A stretch of DNA of 64,000 nt from Firmicutes bacterium CAG:95. Lineage in GTDB: Bacteria > Bacillota > Clostridia > Lachnospirales > Lachnospiraceae. Positions 19,116-27,015 of this stretch are shown one piece after another. The position numbers were made by a program, and so were the translations under genes. The notes under the pieces were generated by a model, which had not been told where the DNA came from, did not search any database, and saw only the letters and a list, made by a program, of their open reading frames with translations. The stretch's first letter is position 1. Every line of letters starts with the position of its first letter. The stretch is taken from NCBI GenBank assembly GCA_000438155.1, contig FR902980.1, forward strand, positions 6,901-70,900, in the 5' to 3' direction.

Positions 19116-20075
19116 ATGTATCACGGAATAATAAACGTATATAAAGAAGCGGGCTTTACCTCCCATGACGTGGTGGCGAAGCTGCGCGGAATCTGTAAGC
19201 AGAAAAAGATAGGACATACAGGAACCCTCGATCCGGATGCGGTGGGGGTTCTTCCTGTTTGTCTGGGAAGTGGAACGAAGCTGTGCGATATGCTGACCGG
19301 TGAGACCAAGGAATACATTGCCAGGTTCCGGCTTGGGATTGAGACCGATACACAGGATATTTCAGGAAAGATTCTGGAGGAAAAGGAAGTCCGTGTCTCT
19401 ACGGAGCAGGTAAAGGAGATGCTTTCACATTTTGTGGGAGAACTGCAGCAGGTTCCACCGATGTATTCTGCACTTAAGGTGGGCGGAAAGAAGCTTTACG
19501 AGCTGGCAAGAGAAGGAAAGGAAGTGGAGCGCAAGGCACGTCCCATTACCATTTATGAGCTGGAGCTGTTAAAGGCAGAGTATCCGGAATATGAAATCCG
19601 GGTTGTATGTTCAAAAGGAACCTATATCCGTACCTTGTGTCATGATATTGGACAGGCTCTTTCGTGCGGTGCGGTGATGACGAGCCTTGTCCGTTCCAGA
19701 GTCGGAGAATTCCGGCTGAAGGATGCGAAAACGTTGGATGAGCTTCAAGAACTTGCCGATCAGGGAAGATTGCAGGAAGCGGTCATTCCGGTTGAAGAAA
19801 TGTTTCATACCCTTCCGGCAATTCAGGTATCCGATGGAGCACAGAAAGCACTGCTTAACGGGAACCAGTTGAAGCGATCGGAGGTTTTGGCTAAGGAAGA
19901 GGCGGGAATCATTGGAAAGATGCTGCAGGGGTTTCCTGTAGATCAGGGAGAATACCGGGTATACGGCATGGATAGCAGGTTTTGTGCTATTTACCGCTAT
20001 GAAGGTGACAGGAGGCTTTTTACACCGGTAAAAATGTTTTTGGAAGGTCAGGATGGAAGCTATGCAGATCGTTAG
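19116..20075 (+). CDS. truB: tRNA pseudouridine-55 synthase TruB
   Basis: Makes pseudouridine 55 in the T loop of tRNAs. It has 319 residues. The catalytic motif HTGTLDPDAVG puts the nucleophile at about Asp39, and KGTYIRTLCHDIG is typical. The start is ATG after TTGGAGAAG; an in-frame TTG 12 bases earlier lies in the ribosome site itself. The 3' end overlaps ribF by 23 bases. Confidence 0.95.
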   Translation: MYHGIINVYKEAGFTSHDVVAKLRGICKQKKIGHTGTLDPDAVGVLPVCLGSGTKLCDMLTGETKEYIARFRLGIETDTQDISGKILEEKEVRVSTEQVKEMLSHFVGELQQVPPMYSALKVGGKKLYELAREGKEVERKARPITIYELELLKAEYPEYEIRVVCSKGTYIRTLCHDIGQALSCGAVMTSLVRSRVGEFRLKDAKTLDELQELADQGRLQEAVIPVEEMFHTLPAIQVSDGAQKALLNGNQLKRSEVLAKEEAGIIGKMLQGFPVDQGEYRVYGMDSRFCAIYRYEGDRRLFTPVKMFLEGQDGSYADR

Positions 20076-20982
20076 TGACAAAACTGAATTTAAGCTCAAA
20101 GGAGCATCTGCAGTTGCCATTGGAAAGTTCGATGGGATTCATGCAGGACATTACCGTCTGATTGATGAGATCCTGAGGCAGAAAAAGAATGGTCTTAAGT
20201 CGGTGATTTTTACATTTTTTCCGTCAGCAACGGTTTATTTTGGCGGTGAGGATGCGAAGGAGCTGACAACAAGAGAAGAAAAGCGGGAGATCTTTGAACG
20301 GATGGGCATTGATGTTCTGGTAGAATTTCCCTTAAATCCGGAAACAGCGGCAACGGATCCTGTGGATTTTGTGAAGAAAATCCTGATAGAAATGATGAAT
20401 ATGAAATTTCTGGCGGCCGGAGAGGATGTCTCTTTTGGAAAAGGCGGAAAAGGAAATCGTGTATTGCTTGAAGAAATGGCAGAGGAAAATGATTTTACGG
20501 TAAAGATTATCGAGAAGATTTTCGATCATGGAAAAGAAATCAGCTCTACCTATGTCCGGGAAGAAATTCTGAAGGGAAATATGGAACTGGCATCCGAACT
20601 TCTTTCGCGGAATTATTCCATGGAAGGCATTGTCGAAAACGGAATGCACCTGGGACGTAAGATGGGATTCCCTACCGTGAATCTTTATCCTCCGAAGGAG
20701 AAGCTGATGCCGCCCTACGGAGTATATTATTCAGATGTTTTTTATGATGGCTGCATGTATCACGGAATCACCAATATCGGAGTGAAGCCTACCGTGCAGC
20801 AGACAAAGAGGGTTAATGCCGAAACCTATCTCTATGATTTTGACAGGGATATTTATGGAAAGAAGATCCGGCTGGAACTGCTGAAATTCAAGCGCCCGGA
20901 ACAGAAGTTCCAGGATCTTGCCGGCCTGCAGAAACAGCTTCGGCAGGACGTAGAGGATGGAAAGCACTGGTTTATGGGATAA
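20053..20982 (+). CDS. ribF: Bifunctional riboflavin kinase / FAD synthetase
   Basis: Converts riboflavin to FMN and then FAD. It has 309 residues. The N-terminal FAD synthetase domain (AIGKFDGIHAGHYRLI, nucleotidyltransferase type) is followed by the riboflavin kinase domain (about 180-305, MGFPTVNL and GVYYSDV). Start 20053 or the in-frame ATG at 20062. It overlaps truB, the usual operon pairing. No FMN riboswitch precedes it. A hairpin terminator follows. Confidence 0.94.
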   Translation: MEAMQIVSDKTEFKLKGASAVAIGKFDGIHAGHYRLIDEILRQKKNGLKSVIFTFFPSATVYFGGEDAKELTTREEKREIFERMGIDVLVEFPLNPETAATDPVDFVKKILIEMMNMKFLAAGEDVSFGKGGKGNRVLLEEMAEENDFTVKIIEKIFDHGKEISSTYVREEILKGNMELASELLSRNYSMEGIVENGMHLGRKMGFPTVNLYPPKEKLMPPYGVYYSDVFYDGCMYHGITNIGVKPTVQQTKRVNAETYLYDFDRDIYGKKIRLELLKFKRPEQKFQDLAGLQKQLRQDVEDGKHWFMG

Positions 20983-20999
20983 TCAGCCATGCGCATTCA

Positions 21000-21058
21000 T
21001 AAGCTGCCGGATGGTACAGATTGGCTGACAAATATACGTGTTTTCCGGCAGCTTATTT
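21000..21058 (+). terminator. Probable terminator after ribF
   Basis: Perfect 12-base stem, TAAGCTGCCGGA (21000-21011) with TCCGGCAGCTTA (21044-21055), then TTTC. The loop is long (32 bases) and the T tract short. Confidence 0.55.
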
Positions 21059-21100
21059 CATGTCGGGCGTCCGCCCTATAGAAATGAACTTTTACCGCAT

Positions 21101-21129
21101 TTGACAGGCGTTACATTTACTGCTATAAT
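21101..21129 (+). promoter_or_regulatory. Consensus sigma-A promoter of the NlpC/P60 gene
   Basis: TTGACA, a 17-base spacer and TATAAT: both boxes perfect. The start codon is about 55 bases beyond the expected transcription start. Confidence 0.9.
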
Positions 21130-21190
21130 GTGATCGTTGTAATAAATTTGTAACAAATACGTAATAAACGGGAATTTTTGGAGGTTTATT

Positions 21191-22243
21191 TTGAAACGAT
21201 CAATTTTACAGGGCATCTGTCTTTCCGCATCTGTATTTTTATTGCTGTCCCTGGATGGCCGGGCTGCGGAAACGGTTACGAAAGAAACACAGAGTGTTGC
21301 ATCAGAAGAATTGATGACAGCAGGTGTCGAGAATCTTTTTATATCCACACTTTCAGTAGATGAATATAAGGCTCTTGCAGAGCAGGCAAAGGGTGCTATG
21401 TGGGGATACACGAATCTTGGGCTTTGCAACGTACAGGAGAATAACTTAAATATCCGTGAGACACCGGATGAGAGTGGCAGGCTTGTTGGCAAGCTTCCCA
21501 AAGATGCTGCCTGTGAGGTTTTGGAAAGTGAAGACGGATGGGCACATATCACCTCCGGCAAGGTAGAAGGATATGTGAAGGAAGAATATCTCCTGACCGG
21601 TTACAATGCGAAGAAGAAGGGCGAGGAACTGGCAAGTACAGTTGCGGTTGCTTCTTCAGACGGCTTAAATATCCGGGAACAGCCGGACACCGGGGCCGAT
21701 GTCGTGACACAGGTTGCAGAAGGAGAAGAGCTTCAGGTTGCGGAATTATATAACGATCAGTGGGTCAAAGTCTTTTTGGATGATGAAGAGGTTTTCGTTT
21801 CCAGGGATTATGTTGAGTTAAAGTCGGATTTACAGACAGCCATCACAATGACCGAACTGTTATACGGACAGGGCGTATCCGATGTCCGTGTGGATCTTTG
21901 CCAGTATGCAAAGCAGTTTCTTGGCAATCCTTATGTCTGGGGTGGTACAAGCCTGACAAGTGGAGCAGACTGTTCCGGGTTTGTCTTAAGTGTTTTCAAT
22001 AAGTATGGTGTGACTCTGCCTCATTCCTCGCAGGCACAGTCGAAGATGGGATCAACCATATCTGCTTCGGAATTAAAGGCAGGAGACCTGATTTTCTATG
22101 CGAAGGGTGGAAGCATTAACCATGTGGCAATCTACATTGGCGGCGGACAGGTTATCCATGCGAGTAATCCGAAAACCGGTATCCGGATTTCCAATTACAA
22201 TTACCGTACACCGGCAAAGATGGTAAGGATATTACAGGATTAG
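21191..22243 (+). CDS. Secreted NlpC/P60 endopeptidase with two SH3b domains
   Basis: Peptidoglycan hydrolase, probably cutting the stem peptide (gamma-D-Glu-diamino acid bond in this family). It has 350 residues: a signal peptide (about 1-25, positively charged then hydrophobic), two bacterial SH3 domains (about 75-135 and 148-212, each with the LNIRE motif), and the C-terminal NlpC/P60 domain. Catalytic Cys261 is in ADCSGF, His311 in INHVAIYIGG and His323 in VIHASN. The start is TTG, preceded by TGGAGG; no ATG fits. Its own strong promoter and terminator-flanked position show it is an insertion into the ribF-rpsO gene order. Confidence 0.93.
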   Translation: MKRSILQGICLSASVFLLLSLDGRAAETVTKETQSVASEELMTAGVENLFISTLSVDEYKALAEQAKGAMWGYTNLGLCNVQENNLNIRETPDESGRLVGKLPKDAACEVLESEDGWAHITSGKVEGYVKEEYLLTGYNAKKKGEELASTVAVASSDGLNIREQPDTGADVVTQVAEGEELQVAELYNDQWVKVFLDDEEVFVSRDYVELKSDLQTAITMTELLYGQGVSDVRVDLCQYAKQFLGNPYVWGGTSLTSGADCSGFVLSVFNKYGVTLPHSSQAQSKMGSTISASELKAGDLIFYAKGGSINHVAIYIGGGQVIHASNPKTGIRISNYNYRTPAKMVRILQD

Positions 22244-22256
22244 AAAAATTTCCCCC

Positions 22257-22285
22257 TTTACACAGCATCTGTTTTGTGATATGAT
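22257..22285 (+). promoter_or_regulatory. Sigma-A promoter of rpsO
   Basis: TTTACA, a 17-base spacer and TATGAT. Transcription would start near 22292, just before the structured leader. Confidence 0.8.
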
Positions 22286-22302
22286 GCTTGAGTATGAGTT
22301 CA

Positions 22303-22365
22303 GCCGATACTCAGAATCAGAGAATGATCTCGTAGGGACACTCCGACCCATTCTTAGTATCCGGC
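22303..22365 (+). promoter_or_regulatory. Structured rpsO leader, candidate S15 autoregulatory element
   Basis: GCCGATACT (22303-22311) pairs with AGTATCCGGC (22356-22365) with one bulged C. Inside, AGAAT and GGG pair with CCC and ATTCT (22321-22354). A branched stem just upstream of rpsO fits the known S15 autoregulatory leaders of Firmicutes. Assignment to a described class needs a covariance search. Confidence 0.5.
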
Positions 22366-22390
22366 GGTTAATAATGGAAGGAGACAGAAC

Positions 22391-22657
22391 ATGATTTCTA
22401 AGGAAAAGAAAACAGCTATTATGAAGGAATATGCGAGATTTGAAGGTGATACAGGTTCACCGGAAGTTCAGATCGCAGTTTTATCTGCAAGAATTGCAGA
22501 GCTTACTGAGCATTTAAAGGAGCATCCGAAGGATAATCATTCCAGACGTGGTATGTTCAAAATGGTAGGTCAGAGACGTGGTCTTTTAAGCTACTTAAAG
22601 AGCAAAGACATCGAGAGATACCGTGCTTTGATCGAGAAACTTGGTCTCAGAAAGTAA
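22391..22657 (+). CDS. rpsO: 30S ribosomal protein S15
   Basis: Primary 16S rRNA-binding protein of the 30S platform. It has 88 residues, the normal length, with [19 protein letters not shown] N-terminus, [15 protein letters not shown] and the C-terminal [17 protein letters not shown] precedes the ATG. Its own promoter, structured leader and strong terminator make it largely monocistronic, with pnp next as in most bacteria. Confidence 0.98.
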   Translation: MISKEKKTAIMKEYARFEGDTGSPEVQIAVLSARIAELTEHLKEHPKDNHSRRGMFKMVGQRRGLLSYLKSKDIERYRALIEKLGLRK

Positions 22658-22668
22658 TTTGGTAGTTG

Positions 22669-22701
22669 AAGGCGGAGCATCAATAAAAGCTCCGCCTTTT
22701 T
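22669..22701 (+). terminator. Rho-independent terminator of rpsO
   Basis: AAGGCGGAGC pairs with GCTCCGCCTT around an A-rich loop, followed by TTTT. Confidence 0.92.
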
Positions 22702-22769
22702 AAATTTTATACTGCTGTGCAGTAATATGTTCCACATGTACAGGAACGAGAAGAAAAAGGAGAGAAACT

Positions 22770-24860
22770 ATGTACAAGACGTTTTCAATGGAACTTGCAG
22801 GCCGTACCTTAAGTGTTGATGTCAACCGTGTCGGCAAGCAGGCAAACGGATGCGCATTCATGCATTATGGTGATACCACCGTACTGTGTACCGCAACCGC
22901 ATCAGACAAGCCCAGGGATGGAATTGACTTTTTCCCGCTGAGTGTTGAGTATGAAGAAAAGATGTATGCCGTAGGCAAAATCCCCGGTGGATTTAATAAG
23001 AGAGAAGGAAAGGCTTCCGAGAATGCAATTCTGACAAGCCGTGTTATCGACCGCCCGATGCGGCCTTTATTCCCGAAGGATTATCGTAATGATGTTACCT
23101 TAAACAATATGGTTATGAGCGTGGATCCGGAGTGCCGTCCGGAGCTGGTTGCCATGATCGGTGCAGCCATCGCTACCAGCATTTCCGATATCCCGTTTGA
23201 CGGGCCCTGTGCAATGACACAGGTTGGCATGATTGATGGTGAGTTTATCATCAATCCTTCCCAGGAGCAGTGGAAGAATGGTGACTTAAATCTTACCGTT
23301 GCTTCTACCAGGGAAAAGGTCATCATGATTGAAGCCGGAGCAAACGAGATTCCGGAAGAGAAGATGATCGAAGCCATCTATAAGGCACATGAAGTAAACC
23401 AGACCATTATTGCATTTATCGACCAGATGGTTGCAGAGGTTGGAAAGCCGAAGCATGAATATACAAGCTGTGCAATTCCGGAAGAGCTGTTTGCGGCAAT
23501 GAAGGAAATCGTAACTCCCGCACAGATGGAAGAAGCGGTATTCACGGATGAAAAGCAGGTGCGTGAAGAGAATATCCGTCAAATTACCGAGAAGTTAGAG
23601 GAAGCTTTTGCAGATAAAGAAGACTGGCTTGCTGTATTAGGAGAAGCGATTTACCAGTATCAGAAGAAAACTGTTCGTAAGATGATTCTCAAAGATCATA
23701 AGCGTCCGGATGGACGTGAGATCACCCAGATCCGTCCTCTTGCAGCAGAAGTTGATATTATTCCGAGAGTACATGGTTCTGCAATGTTCACCCGCGGACA
23801 GACACAGATCTGTAATGTATGTACCCTGGCACCGCTATCCGAACAGCAGAAGCTTGACGGTCTTGATGAAAATGAAGTAAGCAAGAGATATATGCACCAC
23901 TACAACTTCCCGTCCTACTCGGTAGGTGAAACAAAGCCCTCCAGAGGACCCGGACGTAGAGAAATCGGACATGGCGCACTGGCAGAGAGAGCTCTGATTC
24001 CGGTACTTCCTTCTGAGGATGAATTCCCTTATGCAATCCGTACCGTATCCGAAACCTTTGAATCCAATGGATCCACCTCCATGGCTTCTACCTGTGCATC
24101 CTGTATGTCCCTGATGGCTGCAGGTGTTCCGATCAAGAAGATGGTTGCAGGTATTTCCTGTGGTCTTGTTACTGGTGAAACCGATGATGATTTCGTACTG
24201 TTAACCGATATCCAGGGGCTCGAAGACTTCTTCGGCGATATGGACTTTAAGGTAACCGGTACAACGGATGGTATTACCGCAATCCAGATGGATATTAAGA
24301 TTCATGGTCTGACCAGACCGATCGTAGAAGGTGCCATTGCAAGATGTCGCGAAGCAAGACTTTTCATCATGGATAACTGTATGAAGAAGGCGATTGCAGA
24401 GCCTCGTAAAGAGGTTGGACCTTACGCTCCGAAGATCATTTCCATCAACATTGATCCTGAGAAGATCGGTGATGTGGTTGGTCAGCGTGGTAAGACCATC
24501 AATGAGATCATTGCCCGTACCGGCGTAAAGATTGATATTACTGATGACGGTAAGGTATCCGTATGTGGCACCGATAAGGAAATGATGGACAAGGCGATCG
24601 AGTACATCAAGACCATCGTTACCGACTATCAGGAAGGACAGATCTTCCAGGGTATCGTTGTCAGCATTAAGGAATTCGGTGCATTCATCGAGTTTGCTCC
24701 CGGTAAGGAAGGCATGGTTCATATTTCCAAGATCGCTAAGGAAAGAATCAATCACGTAGAAGATGTCTTAACTCTTGGTGACAAGGTTACAGTAGTATGC
24801 CTTGGCAAGGATAAGATGGGAAGAATGAGCTTCTCCATGAAGGATGTAGCCCAGAACTAA
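22770..24860 (+). CDS. pnp: Polyribonucleotide nucleotidyltransferase (PNPase)
   Basis: Phosphorolytic 3'-5' exoribonuclease that degrades mRNA and can add tails. The 696 residues have two RNase PH domains around an all-helical linker (KIPGGFNKREG near the start; SNGSTSMASTCASCMSL in the second), then KH (about 552-612, IGDVVGQRGKTINEI) and S1 (about 620-690, GIVVSIKEFGAFIEF). Start at ATG after AAAAAGGAGAG. A strong terminator follows at once, and its 3' arm holds the ribosome site of spoIIIAA. Confidence 0.98.
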   Translation: MYKTFSMELAGRTLSVDVNRVGKQANGCAFMHYGDTTVLCTATASDKPRDGIDFFPLSVEYEEKMYAVGKIPGGFNKREGKASENAILTSRVIDRPMRPLFPKDYRNDVTLNNMVMSVDPECRPELVAMIGAAIATSISDIPFDGPCAMTQVGMIDGEFIINPSQEQWKNGDLNLTVASTREKVIMIEAGANEIPEEKMIEAIYKAHEVNQTIIAFIDQMVAEVGKPKHEYTSCAIPEELFAAMKEIVTPAQMEEAVFTDEKQVREENIRQITEKLEEAFADKEDWLAVLGEAIYQYQKKTVRKMILKDHKRPDGREITQIRPLAAEVDIIPRVHGSAMFTRGQTQICNVCTLAPLSEQQKLDGLDENEVSKRYMHHYNFPSYSVGETKPSRGPGRREIGHGALAERALIPVLPSEDEFPYAIRTVSETFESNGSTSMASTCASCMSLMAAGVPIKKMVAGISCGLVTGETDDDFVLLTDIQGLEDFFGDMDFKVTGTTDGITAIQMDIKIHGLTRPIVEGAIARCREARLFIMDNCMKKAIAEPRKEVGPYAPKIISINIDPEKIGDVVGQRGKTINEIIARTGVKIDITDDGKVSVCGTDKEMMDKAIEYIKTIVTDYQEGQIFQGIVVSIKEFGAFIEFAPGKEGMVHISKIAKERINHVEDVLTLGDKVTVVCLGKDKMGRMSFSMKDVAQN

Positions 24861-24898
24861 CGGGGAATTTCCCGAATCGAATAGAAGTAATAAATCAG

Positions 24899-24946
24899 AC
24901 AGCTCTTCATATAATGTCTTAAAGACAATATGAGGAGCTGTTTTTT
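24899..24946 (+). terminator. pnp terminator hairpin that contains the spoIIIAA ribosome-binding site
   Basis: ACAGCTCTTCATAT (24899-24912) pairs with ATATGAGGAGCTGT (24928-24941) with one G-U pair, followed by TTTTTT directly before the spoIIIAA ATG. The AGGAG at 24933-24937 is the only Shine-Dalgarno site for spoIIIAA and lies within the right arm. Confidence 0.85.
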
Positions 24947-25891
24947 ATGAAAAAAAGGGACGAGATTCTTTCGCTGTTTCCGGACGGGCTGAAAGGACGA
25001 ATGAAGCCGGTGCTTGAAGATGTGGAACATTTAAATGAAATCCGTCTTGGTGTGAACCGTCCATGCCGGATCATCCGGGAGGGATGTGAATACTTCCTGT
25101 CACAGGATGGGACGTGCCTTACACAAGGGAACAATGCATGGCTGACTTCAGATCGGGAAATCGAAAGCATTGTGAATCAGATGTGCAGCTATTCGCTTTA
25201 TGCATTTGAAAATGAACTCCGACAGGGGTTTCTTACGGTGCAGGGAGGTCATCGGATCGGCTTTGCCGGAAAGGTGATTCTGAATACGGATGGCAGTGTC
25301 CGGAATTTTTCCTGTATCCGGTTCTTAAATATCCGGATTTCCCATGAGATTTTAGGAATGGCAGATCCGGTACTGCCGTATCTGTTTCAACAGGGAGAGC
25401 TGTGGAATACCCTGATTATTTCACCGCCCGGCTGTGGCAAGACCACACTGCTGCGGGATCTGATCCGTCAGGTGTCGGATGGAACAGATACGCGGCAGGG
25501 ACAGCAGGTTTCGGTTGTGGATGAACGGTCTGAGATTGCAGGAAGCTATCAGGGAATTCCACAGAATCAGGTAGGAATCCGGACGGATGTACTGGATGCC
25601 TGCCCGAAAACAGAGGGTATGATGCTCCTTGTGCGTTCCATGACGCCGCAGGTGATTGCAGTGGACGAGATCGGAAGCAAGGAGGATCTTGCAGCACTTC
25701 AAAGGATTGCAGTCTGTGGAACCGGAGTACTTGCAACCATGCACGGATATTCCCTTAAGGATGTGGAAGACAAGCTTGGAAAGAGTAAGAGCTTATTTGG
25801 ACGTTTCCTGTTGCTTACATTTAAGGATCGGAAGCGGAGCGTAAGGATCTATGACGGAGAAAAACACCTGCTGCAGGAGACCGTCCTATGA
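24947..25891 (+). CDS. spoIIIAA: Stage III sporulation ATPase SpoIIIAA
   Basis: Cytoplasmic ATPase of the SpoIIIA-SpoIIQ channel that connects mother cell and forespore; related to secretion ATPases. It has 314 residues with Walker A ISPPGCGKTTLL at about 161-172 and Walker B-like VIAVDEIG at about 237-244. It is first of eight spoIIIA genes. In Bacillus the operon is driven by sigma E in the mother cell; I could not identify a convincing sigma E promoter here. Confidence 0.95.
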   Translation: MKKRDEILSLFPDGLKGRMKPVLEDVEHLNEIRLGVNRPCRIIREGCEYFLSQDGTCLTQGNNAWLTSDREIESIVNQMCSYSLYAFENELRQGFLTVQGGHRIGFAGKVILNTDGSVRNFSCIRFLNIRISHEILGMADPVLPYLFQQGELWNTLIISPPGCGKTTLLRDLIRQVSDGTDTRQGQQVSVVDERSEIAGSYQGIPQNQVGIRTDVLDACPKTEGMMLLVRSMTPQVIAVDEIGSKEDLAALQRIAVCGTGVLATMHGYSLKDVEDKLGKSKSLFGRFLLLTFKDRKRSVRIYDGEKHLLQETVL

Positions 25892-26403
25892 GTGCCATTA
25901 TGGGGAGCCTTCTGGTGATTCTGGGGGCTTTTGGATTTTCGGTAAGCCTCTGCCTGGAATACCGGATGCGGCTTATGCTGTTAAAGCAGATCCGGGGCGT
26001 TTATGAATATATGGAATTTCAGATTTCCTATGGGAAGCTGCCGATTCCGGAAATCTTAAGAAAGCTTTCTTTTAAAGACGAGCTTTGTTTCCGGCAGGAG
26101 TTTGGACGGATTGCACAGCGGATGGAGGAAGGCGGACAGGAGCTTGCGGTGATCTGGAAGGAGGAGCTTGGACCGTCCCTTAGGAAAAGTGGATTAAAGA
26201 AAAAGGAGCAGGAATGGCTGCTTGCTTTTCCATTGAAGCAGGGTTTTTTAATCGGGCAGGCACAGGCAGAGAGCCTTGGTGAAATCCGGCGGGAGCTGGA
26301 GGATGGAATCCAAAGTCTGCAACAGGAACAAAAGAGCAGAAGTAAAGTGATCATGAGCGTGGGCGTGGCAGGAGGTGTGCTGCTATCCATACTCTTTTTA
26401 TAG
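25888..26403 (+). CDS. spoIIIAB: Stage III sporulation protein SpoIIIAB
   Basis: Membrane protein of the sporulation channel, resembling type II secretion GspF. It has 171 residues with hydrophobic segments at each end (about 3-20 and 153-170) around a soluble helical region (CLEYRMRLMLLKQI, then KKEQEWLLAFPLKQGF). It overlaps spoIIIAA by ATGA, so translation is coupled. Confidence 0.93.
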   Translation: MSAIMGSLLVILGAFGFSVSLCLEYRMRLMLLKQIRGVYEYMEFQISYGKLPIPEILRKLSFKDELCFRQEFGRIAQRMEEGGQELAVIWKEELGPSLRKSGLKKKEQEWLLAFPLKQGFLIGQAQAESLGEIRRELEDGIQSLQQEQKSRSKVIMSVGVAGGVLLSILFL

Positions 26404-26415
26404 GAAGGATCGAAC

Positions 26416-26613
26416 ATGACCGTCTCAATACTTTTTAAGATTGCTGCAGTTGGAATACTGATTACCGTATTAAATCAGGTGTTAAAGCATAGTGGCAGGG
26501 AGGATCAGGCATTTCTGTGTTCCCTGGCAGGACTGGTACTGGTGTTAATGTGGCTGATTCCTTATATCTATGACCTGTTTGCCATGATGCAGGAGCTGTT
26601 TTTGATTGGATAA
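26416..26613 (+). CDS. spoIIIAC: Stage III sporulation protein SpoIIIAC
   Basis: Tiny membrane component of the SpoIIIA channel, 65 residues with two hydrophobic helices (about 3-21 and 32-52). The landmark VLNQVLKHSGREDQA is typical. AGGAAGG precedes the start. Gene order AB-AC-AD confirms identity. Confidence 0.93.
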   Translation: MTVSILFKIAAVGILITVLNQVLKHSGREDQAFLCSLAGLVLVLMWLIPYIYDLFAMMQELFLIG

Positions 26614-26625
26614 AGGAGGAAAACA

Positions 26626-27015
26626 ATGAGCGTAATGAAAATCGGAATGATCGGTGTGCTTGGGGTGCTTCTTGCCTTGCAGTTTAAAAGCGAAAAGACC
26701 GAATATGGGCTTTATATCGGAGTCACGATCTGTCTTTTGATCTTCTGGTTCTGTATGGAACAGATGGTGCATCTGGTGGGAAAAGTGGAGGTACTTTCCC
26801 AATACCTTAAGGGAAGTGAGTCGTATATTCTGTATCTTGTAAAGGCAGTTGGAATCACCTATCTGTGCAATTTCAGTTCTCTGGTGTGTAAGGATGCCGG
26901 ATTTGGAGCTGTGGCAGGACAGATCGAGGTGTTTGGTAAAATTTCCGTGCTTTTGATGGGACTTCCGGTGCTGGCAACCGTGATTGAGAATATCGGAGCA
27001 CTTTCTGTTGGCTGA
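26626..27015 (+). CDS. spoIIIAD: Stage III sporulation protein SpoIIIAD
   Basis: Membrane subunit of the SpoIIIA channel, 129 residues with four hydrophobic stretches. Its Lys/Tyr-containing middle (GSESYILYLVKAVGITYLC) and C-terminal LLMGLPVLATVIENI are typical. AAAGGAGG precedes the ATG. The stop overlaps the next start (ATGA). Confidence 0.93.
   Translation: MSVMKIGMIGVLGVLLALQFKSEKTEYGLYIGVTICLLIFWFCMEQMVHLVGKVEVLSQYLKGSESYILYLVKAVGITYLCNFSSLVCKDAGFGAVAGQIEVFGKISVLLMGLPVLATVIENIGALSVG

Noticed and set aside
19900..20060. FMN riboswitch before ribF
   Set aside because: ribF overlaps truB, and I see none of the conserved RFN-element sequence.
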